DNA of 24,661 nucleotides from JBDRED01 sp043820025 [NCBI: Elusimicrobiota bacterium] (GTDB lineage: Bacteria > RUG730 > JBDRED01): the NCBI GenBank assembly GCA_043820025.1, contig JBDRED010000019.1, positions 1-24,661 on the forward strand, written 5' to 3'. Position numbers and translations under genes: made by a program. Every line of letters begins with the position of its first letter. The stretch's first letter is position 1. The notes beneath the pieces were generated by a model. That model saw nothing but the letters and a program-made list of their open reading frames with translations, was not told the DNA's origin and did no database searches. Shown piece by piece: positions 16,035 to 23,670 of this stretch.

Positions 16035-17342
16035 ATGTATATTAAACGCAATAAACTAGCCTACTTAAAAAAAACAATAGCAAAAGAACCTGCGATAATA
16101 CTCATTGGGACAAGACAGGTTGGCAAAACAACATTAATGAAAAAACTGGAACAAGACTTAAAAAATGAAGAACAAAACACATTTTTTTTCAATCTTGAGC
16201 TTCCTTCTGCATTAAACATATTTTCTTCCGGGGTTGAATCATTTGTAGAATATTTAAAAATTCATGAAAATAAAAAGAATGCAAATAACGCTTTTATCTA
16301 TATTTTTATAGATGAATTTCAATACATTCCAAAGGCCGGTAAATTTTTTAAAGCATTAATAGATAATTATCCTCAGTTTAAAATTGTAGCTTCCGGATCA
16401 TCGTCAATTGAAATTCAACAATCACTTCAAGAATCATTAGTTGGAAGAAAGAGAATTATTAAAATATTTCCATTAGATTTTCATGAGTTTTTAAATTTTC
16501 GCAATTTAAAAGAAGCTGATTATTATGAAGATATTGATATTCAAAAACCTATACCAAAAAATATTTGCGAAATATTCAACAATGAATTCAGTGAATTTGT
16601 TATATGGGGCGGCATGCCAAAAACAATTCTAGAAAACGATTTTGAAGAACGAAAATATTTATTAGAAGAAATCTGCAGTTCCTATCTGCAAAAAGATATA
16701 AAAGGCCTCTTGGGGGCTGAAAATCTCGGTAATTTTAATAAACTTATGATATTATTATCTCAAGAAAGCAGTACAATATTAAGCACGCATTCATTATCAA
16801 ATGATTTGAATATAAAAAGAAGCAATTTAGAAAATCACCTTTTTATTCTGGAAAATACGTTCGTAAATTTTCAGATAGCGCCCTTTTTCAAAAACAAAAG
16901 AAAAGAATTATCAAAGTCAAAAAAAACTATCTTCTACGACACCGGAATAAGAAATAATTTAATAAAAGATTTTTCTAGTCTCGAATCAAGAATAGATAAG
17001 GGCATTCTAATAGAAACTGCTGTGTTTAATGAAATTATAAAGAATATGCATCCTGCTATGGAAATATATTATTGGCGCACGCAACATCAAACAGAAATTG
17101 ATATTATCATAAAACACAACAACGCTTTAATTCCCATTGAAATAAAATTCGGAGATAAAGACAATATCCCCCCATCTCTTCTATCATTCGCAGGCGAATA
17201 TAAGAGCCCCTTTGTTATAGTTATAAATAAAAGCACTTGGAAGGAATTGAATATAAAAGGAACGAGAGTATTTTTCGTGCCCGCATTTTTATCAAGTTAT
17301 ATTCCTTCTTTTATTTCAGATATCACAACGTCTTTAGTTTGA
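16035..17342 (+). CDS. AAA+ ATPase with DUF4143-type C-terminus (copy 1)
   Basis: A 435-residue predicted cytoplasmic ATPase. Walker A GTRQVGKT is at 25-32 and Walker B ending in Asp93-Glu94 (IYIFIDEFQ). The sensor-like segment FKIVASGSSSIEIQQSLQES and the GRKRIIKIFPLDFHEFL strand are typical of the family. The C-terminal half has the DUF4143 pattern FYDTGIRNNLI, GILIETAVFNEI and a nuclease-like strand set TEIDIII and IPIEIKFGD (Asp, ExK). The family is common in anaerobes and candidate phyla, often in variable regions, and its role is unknown. AAAGGAG before the ATG is a strong ribosome site. GCGC-type codons are few compared with the housekeeping genes, which fits acquisition. It is only distantly similar to the second ATPase. 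Confidence 0.88.
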   Translation: MYIKRNKLAYLKKTIAKEPAIILIGTRQVGKTTLMKKLEQDLKNEEQNTFFFNLELPSALNIFSSGVESFVEYLKIHENKKNANNAFIYIFIDEFQYIPKAGKFFKALIDNYPQFKIVASGSSSIEIQQSLQESLVGRKRIIKIFPLDFHEFLNFRNLKEADYYEDIDIQKPIPKNICEIFNNEFSEFVIWGGMPKTILENDFEERKYLLEEICSSYLQKDIKGLLGAENLGNFNKLMILLSQESSTILSTHSLSNDLNIKRSNLENHLFILENTFVNFQIAPFFKNKRKELSKSKKTIFYDTGIRNNLIKDFSSLESRIDKGILIETAVFNEIIKNMHPAMEIYYWRTQHQTEIDIIIKHNNALIPIEIKFGDKDNIPPSLLSFAGEYKSPFVIVINKSTWKELNIKGTRVFFVPAFLSSYIPSFISDITTSLV

Positions 17343-17360
17343 TATAAAATTCTAAATTAC

Positions 17361-17530
17361 TTAGATAATTTTCCATGCTAAGATCCTTATTTCACCGTTC
17401 CCGCTTGAAAGCGTTGACCCTGCGCTATCTACATATCCATTCCATATACTAACTGCTTTAACAAAAATATTAGCGCTATTATATGACATTATTGTTGAGC
17501 ATCCTGATGAACCATGGTCATTATCATGTA
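17361..17530 (-). pseudogene. 3' relic of a paralogue of the fibre-like protein
   Basis: Read on the minus strand, this stretch ends at a TAA (17361-17363) and encodes ANIFVKAVSIWNGY and NGEIRILAWK, which align without gaps to the last roughly 55 residues of the protein at 14435-15841 (SSIYVRAGGGSWGY and NGDIRIFAWK). Going upstream, the similarity stops near 17519-17530, exactly where the 23-bp direct repeat begins, and an in-frame TGA occurs at 17538-17540. There is no start codon context and no ribosome site. It is the remaining tail of a gene whose 5' part has been removed. Confidence 0.8.
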
Positions 17531-17553
17531 TATGTGGTCAGGTCTTGAAATAT
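17531..17553 (+). repeat. 23-bp direct repeat, copy 1
   Basis: Identical over 23 bases to 18817-18839; the core reads GTGGTCAGGTCTTGAAATAT. It abuts the broken end of the fibre-gene relic and lies about 50 bases beyond the stop of the second ATPase. Confidence 0.85.
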
Positions 17554-17580
17554 CACAAATTGAAGTTTTTGGCTAAGCTC

Positions 17581-17598
17581 TCTAAATTAACATTTAGA
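17581..17598. repeat. Hairpin just beyond the second ATPase gene
   Basis: Perfect 7-bp inverted repeat TCTAAAT / ATTTAGA around a 4-base loop, located 4 bases after the stop codon. No T-run follows in the direction of transcription, so it is not a standard terminator. Confidence 0.5.
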
Positions 17599-17602
17599 AT
17601 CT

Positions 17603-18748
17603 TTATAAATTGGATATTGCTTCCAAGTGTTTAATTGATATAACTGTAATATTCTTATCAAGCTTATAGGTTTCTTCTCCTGGATATACAACCCAAAGAT
17701 GCTCTAATTTAAGATCGTTAAACGCGCTATGCATAGATTTTGTAATTTTAGGAGCATCCTGATATTTGCATTCAATGCCCCACCTTTTCCCTTTATCCTG
17801 CCAAAACAAATCTAATTCAGCGCCACCATGAGTATTCCAGAAGAAAACATCCTCATCGCTTTTCTTTATTGTCTTTATACAATTTTCAAGAGCAAAACCT
17901 TCCCACGAAGCCCCCAGCTTATTATAGGTATATAATTGATCCGGCGCTTTAATAGTATTTATCGCATGAAAAACACCCGAGTCTCTTAAATAAATTTTAG
18001 GCCTCTTAACCAATCTCTTACCTACATTTTCATACCATGGAAATAAAACCCGGATCATATATGTATCTTTTAAAATATCGATATAATGTCTTACTGTCAT
18101 ATCAGAAATCCCGAAAGACCTTCCAATTTCCGAATAGTTTATTATTTGTCCATGATAATGACTTAACATTATCCAAAATCGTCTTAAAGTATTTGCAGGG
18201 ATCCTTATTCCTAATTGAGGGATGTCTCGTTCTAAATATGTAGTTATATAGTTCTCTAACCATAAGGCCGCGGCTTCATCTGAATCAGCAAGATAAGCCC
18301 GAGGGAACCCGCCCCTTAACCAAAGCTTTTTTATGTTTGATGCTCCAATATCTCGTATACTAAGACCATCTAAATAATAATATCCGATTCTTCCGGCAAG
18401 AGACTCTGAACTTTTATTAACAAGCTCTTTTGAAGCGCTGCCTAAAATTAAATATTTTTGTTTTTTATTTGTATCAACCAGGTATCGTATTAAAGGAAAT
18501 AGATTTGGCAACCGTTGAATTTCATCTATAACTATTAATCCTTCTAAATCACCTAACGCAAGCTGCGGCTGTCCAAGCTTTTCTAAATCTCTTGGGTTTT
18601 CAAGATCAAAATAATAATCAGCTTTTATCTGTTTAGAAATAAAGGTCTTACCTGCCTGTCTTGGTCCTAAAATAGCAGTAATTGGAAATAATCCAATATA
18701 TTTTCTAATTTTTTCTATATCTTGTTTACGATCTATTATCTTTTTCAT
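17603..18748 (-). CDS. AAA+ ATPase with DUF4143-type C-terminus (copy 2)
   Basis: A 381-residue ATPase. Walker A GPRQAGKT is at 28-35 and Walker B GLIVIDEIQ with Asp75-Glu76. YLILGSASKELV, the SLAGRIGYYYLDGLS strand and the LRGGFPRAYL motif are characteristic. A central winged-helix-like part (INYSEIGRSFGISDMTVRHYIDIL) precedes the DUF4143 end with PKIYLRDSGVFHAI, GASWEGFALENCI and the nuclease-like AELDLFW and GIECKYQD. The ATG at 18748 is chosen over an in-frame TTG at 18763. A perfect TTGACA-16-TATAAT promoter ends 6 bases before this ATG and no ribosome site exists, so the mRNA is probably leaderless. The gene is bracketed by identical 23-bp repeats and appears to be an insertion. Function unknown. 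Confidence 0.9.
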   Translation of the reverse strand: MKKIIDRKQDIEKIRKYIGLFPITAILGPRQAGKTFISKQIKADYYFDLENPRDLEKLGQPQLALGDLEGLIVIDEIQRLPNLFPLIRYLVDTNKKQKYLILGSASKELVNKSSESLAGRIGYYYLDGLSIRDIGASNIKKLWLRGGFPRAYLADSDEAAALWLENYITTYLERDIPQLGIRIPANTLRRFWIMLSHYHGQIINYSEIGRSFGISDMTVRHYIDILKDTYMIRVLFPWYENVGKRLVKRPKIYLRDSGVFHAINTIKAPDQLYTYNKLGASWEGFALENCIKTIKKSDEDVFFWNTHGGAELDLFWQDKGKRWGIECKYQDAPKITKSMHSAFNDLKLEHLWVVYPGEETYKLDKNITVISIKHLEAISNL

Positions 18749-18754
18749 GATATA

Positions 18755-18782
18755 ATTATACAATTTATCATTGAAATGTCAA
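18755..18782 (-). promoter_or_regulatory. Consensus promoter of the second ATPase, leaderless
   Basis: On the minus strand TTGACA, 16 bases, TATAAT, then 6 bases to the ATG at 18748. The predicted transcription start coincides with the A of the ATG. Confidence 0.7.
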
Positions 18783-18794
18783 GGATTGAGTTTG

Positions 18795-18839
18795 ATATTT
18801 CACCGATAAGGGTCAGTATGTGGTCAGGTCTTGAAATAT
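18795..18839. repeat. Inverted repeat at the right boundary of the ATPase insertion
   Basis: ATATTTCA at 18795-18802 pairs with TGAAATAT at 18832-18839, enclosing two copies of GGTCA. The right arm is the end of the second 23-bp direct repeat. Confidence 0.5.
18817..18839 (+). repeat. 23-bp direct repeat, copy 2
   Basis: Identical to 17531-17553, 1286 bases away in the same orientation. It lies between the second ATPase and the 3' end of the PorV-like gene, and outside the ATPase promoter. Confidence 0.85.
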
Positions 18840-18887
18840 TGTAAATTTAACTTTTTAAATAGCGTTCCTGCATTATACATATTATTT

Positions 18888-19820
18888 TTAATCAAATCTC
18901 AAGAGAAGTGACATTTGATGAGCCATTCCTAACTCCCCATAAGGAGTCCACGCATAATCAAGCTCTATATCATTAAACAAAATTCCCCATCCCAAACTAA
19001 TATCTTTTGTCCCTTCCAACTCACTATGGTCTGTTCTATATCCGGCTCTTGGGCTAATACTAAACTTTTCATTTATTTTTATTTTATACTCAGCGCCTAA
19101 ATTAAATCCTATCTTGTTGTCTATAGGCGCATTAACATCTCCCGTTATAATAAGCTCGCCCATACCGACTGGTGTCTTGTAAGCCAACCCTGTTTTTATA
19201 TTAAGAGGAAGAGAAGTCCCTTCTTTTATATAAACTAAATCCTGTCCAATATTTTGCACCGCTATTCCTAATGATACCACATCTTCCGCAAGTTCAAACT
19301 GCATCCCTACATCGCCGGCTATACCTACCGCTCTTTCAGTATCTATATTGCTTGAGATATATTTTAGATTAACTCCGACCGGCGCGCCAAACATCACTCT
19401 TGCATAACTGAGCGTAACCGCAATATCCGAAGGACTATATTTATCACCCAGCGACTGGCCTGTATTTGTTACCTTGCCTATTGGATCCATACCCAAATAG
19501 TTTACCATAAGCCCGTAAGAAGCGTCTGATGTGGGGTGCGCAAACACCAATGATTGATATCTGATATCTTCAAACCAAATGCAATGCATAAGAGAAACTT
19601 CATTCCTCTCTATCTTATTTAATCCGGCAGGATTCCAATAGATTGCATTAACATCATCGCTAAGCCCTGCGTATGCTCCGCCCATTCCCACTGCGCGCAC
19701 TCCTACCCCAATCTTTAAGAATTGCAGGCCTCTTGTGCCTGCGTCATTTTTTGAAAATCCGGCAAAGCTTATTCCAATACATACAATCGTAAATATAATT
19801 ATTGCTATTATTTTTTTCAT
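18888..19820 (-). CDS. PorV/PorQ-like outer-membrane beta-barrel protein
   Basis: A 310-residue exported protein with signal peptide (about 1-20, MKKIIAIIIFTIVCIGISFA). The segment GLQFLKIGVGVRAVGMGGAY and AIYWNPAGLNKI is the hallmark of the PorV/PorQ (UPF0164-like) family, FadL-related barrels. In Bacteroidota, PorV shuttles T9SS substrates at the outer membrane. Alternating hydrophobic strands continue to the end, which closes with an aromatic/hydrophobic strand (MSLLLRFD). The ATG at 19820 is preferred because GGAGG lies 5 bases upstream; the ATG at 19832 has no such spacing. It follows the large secreted protein by 14 bases on the same strand, so the two are probably co-transcribed and the barrel may help export that protein. 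Confidence 0.85.
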   Translation of the reverse strand: MKKIIAIIIFTIVCIGISFAGFSKNDAGTRGLQFLKIGVGVRAVGMGGAYAGLSDDVNAIYWNPAGLNKIERNEVSLMHCIWFEDIRYQSLVFAHPTSDASYGLMVNYLGMDPIGKVTNTGQSLGDKYSPSDIAVTLSYARVMFGAPVGVNLKYISSNIDTERAVGIAGDVGMQFELAEDVVSLGIAVQNIGQDLVYIKEGTSLPLNIKTGLAYKTPVGMGELIITGDVNAPIDNKIGFNLGAEYKIKINEKFSISPRAGYRTDHSELEGTKDISLGWGILFNDIELDYAWTPYGELGMAHQMSLLLRFD

Positions 19821-19834
19821 TTTTTCCTCCATCC

Positions 19835-22800
19835 CTATCTTATCACCGCTATCTTGCCTTTTGATTTTTCGCTCTCATTATCTAGGTTAGTTATAATATA
19901 AATATATACTCCGCTCGCTATCCTTTGATTTGCGTTGTTCTCTGCCTTCCATTCAAATTTCCCGTCACCATCTTCTTCATAGCCTTCATAAACCAGCTCT
20001 CCAGCGATTGTATATATTCGAATCTTTGCTCTTTTTGTGAGCTTATCGAATAACACACCGCCCTCTCTATCATAATCGCCGCCTGTTCCGGGCTTATATG
20101 GATTTGGATATACTATTGCTTTACTTAAATCATTTTCTGCGCCTGGAGCGCCAAACACGGTGTACACTGAAAAATGACTTAACGCTAATGTAATTGTGTT
20201 CTGCTCCTCATCAACTATGCCGCCTTGAAGAATCCATTCCTCTAAATTCTCGTCCAATAAATAAACATTTAAGTTTTTTTCATAAATATCTGTATTATCC
20301 ACAACCCCATCCTGATTTTCGTCTAAGTATGGAATGGTTATTGTTACTGGGAATAAAAATTCTTGATTTAATCTTTCGCCATTTAACTTATACATATTCA
20401 GCTCAATAGCTATTGACCCTTTTTGAATATCTCCTGCTTCTATTATCTTGTCCTCTGCTTGTTGAATCTTATCTACAGCTGCTTCGCTTGAAGAGATTAA
20501 AGGATTAATATTAATATCAATATATACCTCATCATTTGTTTGTATTGCTCCTGCGGGAATATTTATTATAATGTCTCTAGATTTCCCATCGAGCATTACC
20601 TGTTTAACCTGTTTTCCTCCTGTATTTGGATTGATTATTTTTTCATTTAATTCCGCTGTTGTGACTTGAGTAAATGCTGCGTTCATAGTTAAGATATTGT
20701 CTCCATTATATCCCCATACTTTAATCGAATATGCGGTGTTTGGGATTAGTCCTGTTAAACGGTATTCGTTTATCGTAGATTCATATGTATTTAAGACTGT
20801 ATCATTACTTGAAACTTCAATTTTATATTTTGAGCACCCATTGCCCTGCCATTCAATATCTGCTGTATGCGCTGAATAAGCTTTAATTTGTAAATCAGTC
20901 GGATCATTTGCCAGTGTGTATACGCTCATTAAAGCCGTTGTGGATGTTCCTGCAACATTGTAGCCCTCAAAATACCTTTCGTATGTAGTATTAGGGCTAA
21001 GGTTGTCTTCGATATAATAAACGAAATGATATTCTTTGATTTGATCATCTTTATCAACCACCCCATAATCAAACGAAATAATATTTGTGTCATCTGCTAT
21101 AAGATTGCCTTCACGATCAAAAATATTGTATTCGTCCTTCATTTCAGGATCCAGCCATCTCCATAGAATACTCCCGGTTGATACGGCTATACTGTCAAAG
21201 GTTCCATCCGTAGTATGCATTGTGCCATTCCTGTATGCAGAAAATCCCTGATTTTCTTGATCTCCGTTTAATGTCACATATGTATGCTTATTTGGAATAA
21301 AGCAATAATCGGAATTATAAGGCTGGACTATATATGAATATGAATAAGCTACAGGCCCCAATTCATAATATCCCTGCTCATTCGTTACTGTTTCCATACA
21401 GCTTAATGGATTTGGATCCCCTAGGTTCTCATAGATTAACGCTGATACAAGCACTCCTTCTATTGGGACATCTTCTTCATTCTTTATACAGCCGCTGATT
21501 ACATAGAGTTTTGGCGCTCCAATAAAATCCTGCGTCTGATCGCTATTTAATTCGCTGAAATAAACGCTTGGATAGTTAAATGCAGAAACATGTTCGTACA
21601 CAGGCGTTATTGTATAATCGCCTTTGATTAGATTTGTAAATTCATAATACCCCTCGCTGTTTGTAATACATAAAGCGTCAGCTGATCCTGACAGGGTTAC
21701 AGTCGCTCCTTGTATAATATAATCAAGACTATCCTTTAAATGTCCGTTTATTGAATATGTTTTTTCTGCGCCAATAAAATCTTGGCCTATACACATTACA
21801 TGATGCGGCTTTGTTATTTTATATCGCGGCATCTTCACAAGACCATCCACAGTTTCTTCCATCCAATAATCTTTTGCTTCCCAATCTATTTCAGAAGGAG
21901 TGAATTCTATAACATAGTTTCCTGATGATATTACAATAGAATTAAAAAATTGTGCCCAGACAGGCATTCCGCCGGTCTGCTGATCGTATAATTTTATCTG
22001 AATGTCTCTGGTTCCTATTACAGGATAGCCATACTCACTCAGCCATCCAACGCACCGCACACTGTCTGCGCCAATTGGCTCTTCATTAAATAAGGAATAT
22101 CCTCTTACGTCAGGCGAGAAATTGTAGTCTTCGTTTTCAATGTAAAAAGAAACTGCTCCGCTTTCAGTATTTAATAATTCATAATAACCGTCTTCATCAT
22201 ATTCAAAAATGCTTGGATACTTAGTAAACATACCTGATACTTTTATGGTTGATCCTGTTATCGCATAATTCGAAGCATCCTTAATATGCCCGAAAAAACT
22301 TACTGTAGGCCTTGCTCCAATAAAATCTTGATTCGTTTGATCAGCGCTTAAGCCGATATATGTTTTACTGCTTATTTCAAATCTATAATTATCTCGTTTA
22401 ACCTCTATAATATAATCTCCCTGCGCTAATCCTTTGAATTCATAATATCCGTTACTCGCAGTTAAATAGGCTTCTGTTACCCCGCCGGACAATGTAACCG
22501 TAGAATTTTCAATACCCTCGCCATCTGCATTCTTAACATATCCGCTTAATCTTACTTTTGACATGTCTCTAAACTTTTGAACTCTATTGCTTACACTATC
22601 TAATACATATGCACTGTCTATATTATCTACCCCAACTTTTGTAATATAATCAAACTCGCTTTCTCCTGTGCCGCTAGTCCCCCATTTTGTAAGAAAATTA
22701 CCATTTTTATCAAATACTTGGACCCTATCATTATTGCTATCTGCCACATATATTTTATCCGCACTATCAATTGAAAGGCCTTTAGCATAATTTATATCCC

Positions 22801-23464
22801 CATCCTCACTTCCATAGTCTCCCCATTCTTTGATAAATACTCCTATTGAATTGTATTTTTTTATTATGCAATTTTGTAAGAGATAAAGATTCCCTTCGCT
22901 ATCTGCATCAATACATGATACAGGATTGGATGTAGCAGTTCCCCCTGTATTCCAAAACTCCGATAATAAATCCCCGTCTAAATTAAAACTTTGGATTTTT
23001 CCATTATTATAATCAGCAACATATATAAGTCCCGCATTATTTATTGTTATTGAATACCCGCTGCTGCTCCATTTTCCGAGAAAATCGCCATCTGAATTAA
23101 ACTTTTGAACTCTATAATTTTTAGTATCAACCACATACACATTTCCTGTATTGTCTATTGCTATTCCAACAGGAAAATCAAACTCTCCGTCTCCCGCCCC
23201 GCAAGAACCCCATTTTTTTATAAATGTTCCATTGCTACTAAATTTTTGTATTCTATTATTATTACTGTCTGCTACATATATATACTCATCGCTGTCAATT
23301 GCTATTCCTCTAGGATTATTGAACTCTCCCTCTTCGATGCCAGAATTCCCCCATGTAGTTTCAAATTCGTATGTTTCTGCATGCAATTGGGAATAGAATA
23401 TTATGCTTAATAACACGCTCAATATCAGCATTACTTTATTTATTAATCTTGTTTGTATTTTCAT
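19835..23464 (-). CDS. Large secreted multidomain protein: NHL propeller, carboxypeptidase-regulatory repeats, Fn3, FlgD/T9SS-type tail
   Basis: A 1209-residue protein. Signal peptide at about 1-28. Residues about 30-305 carry six NHL-type repeats (for example GIAIDSDEYIYVADSNNNRIQKF), forming a propeller. About five carboxypeptidase-regulatory-like beta-sandwich units follow (GYVKNADGEGIENSTVTLSG, GYYEFKGLAQGDYIIEV). At about 470-550 they are interrupted by the GTRDIxIxLYD...PRxKI module shared with the fibre-like protein. A fibronectin III-like unit near 865-950 (TADIEWQG, YRLTGLIPNTAYSIKVWGY) comes next, then a beta-rich domain. The last about 85 residues (YPNPYKPGTGG to GKIAVIR) are a FlgD-Ig/T9SS type A-like sorting domain. 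The start at 23464 has GGGAG 6 bases upstream; the ATG at 23470 directly abuts that site. Likely an extracellular or surface adhesin or binding protein. Confidence 0.88.
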   Translation of the reverse strand: MKIQTRLINKVMLILSVLLSIIFYSQLHAETYEFETTWGNSGIEEGEFNNPRGIAIDSDEYIYVADSNNNRIQKFSSNGTFIKKWGSCGAGDGEFDFPVGIAIDNTGNVYVVDTKNYRVQKFNSDGDFLGKWSSSGYSITINNAGLIYVADYNNGKIQSFNLDGDLLSEFWNTGGTATSNPVSCIDADSEGNLYLLQNCIIKKYNSIGVFIKEWGDYGSEDGDINYAKGLSIDSADKIYVADSNNDRVQVFDKNGNFLTKWGTSGTGESEFDYITKVGVDNIDSAYVLDSVSNRVQKFRDMSKVRLSGYVKNADGEGIENSTVTLSGGVTEAYLTASNGYYEFKGLAQGDYIIEVKRDNYRFEISSKTYIGLSADQTNQDFIGARPTVSFFGHIKDASNYAITGSTIKVSGMFTKYPSIFEYDEDGYYELLNTESGAVSFYIENEDYNFSPDVRGYSLFNEEPIGADSVRCVGWLSEYGYPVIGTRDIQIKLYDQQTGGMPVWAQFFNSIVISSGNYVIEFTPSEIDWEAKDYWMEETVDGLVKMPRYKITKPHHVMCIGQDFIGAEKTYSINGHLKDSLDYIIQGATVTLSGSADALCITNSEGYYEFTNLIKGDYTITPVYEHVSAFNYPSVYFSELNSDQTQDFIGAPKLYVISGCIKNEEDVPIEGVLVSALIYENLGDPNPLSCMETVTNEQGYYELGPVAYSYSYIVQPYNSDYCFIPNKHTYVTLNGDQENQGFSAYRNGTMHTTDGTFDSIAVSTGSILWRWLDPEMKDEYNIFDREGNLIADDTNIISFDYGVVDKDDQIKEYHFVYYIEDNLSPNTTYERYFEGYNVAGTSTTALMSVYTLANDPTDLQIKAYSAHTADIEWQGNGCSKYKIEVSSNDTVLNTYESTINEYRLTGLIPNTAYSIKVWGYNGDNILTMNAAFTQVTTAELNEKIINPNTGGKQVKQVMLDGKSRDIIINIPAGAIQTNDEVYIDININPLISSSEAAVDKIQQAEDKIIEAGDIQKGSIAIELNMYKLNGERLNQEFLFPVTITIPYLDENQDGVVDNTDIYEKNLNVYLLDENLEEWILQGGIVDEEQNTITLALSHFSVYTVFGAPGAENDLSKAIVYPNPYKPGTGGDYDREGGVLFDKLTKRAKIRIYTIAGELVYEGYEEDGDGKFEWKAENNANQRIASGVYIYIITNLDNESEKSKGKIAVIR

Positions 23465-23602
23465 AACCATCTCCCGGGAATAATTATTTTATACTCCTTT
23501 ATCTAAACGTATTATGCGAAATAATTTTGATTTTTTACGCTTGTATTGATTAGACAGATGCTAATATAAAATGTTCCTGTTTATGTTTGCGAATTTACGA
23601 AT

Positions 23603-23628
23603 TTAGGGACGTTGTTCAAATTGTTCAA
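23603..23628 (+). repeat. Left 26-bp terminal inverted repeat of the transposase unit
   Basis: Exact inverse complement of 24627-24652. It begins TTAGGGACG and contains a tandem TTGTTCAAA/TTGTTCAA. The promoter of the transposase starts 9 bases inside it. Confidence 0.9.
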
Positions 23629-23636
23629 TTTTCTTG

Positions 23637-23664
23637 TTGTAATTGCGTAAAATATTTATATAAT
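23637..23664 (+). promoter_or_regulatory. Promoter of the transposase, probably leaderless
   Basis: TTGTAA, 16 bases, TATAAT at 23659-23664, then 6 bases to the ATG at 23671. No ribosome site is present. The geometry is the same as for the second ATPase. Confidence 0.55.
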
Positions 23665-23670
23665 ATTTTT

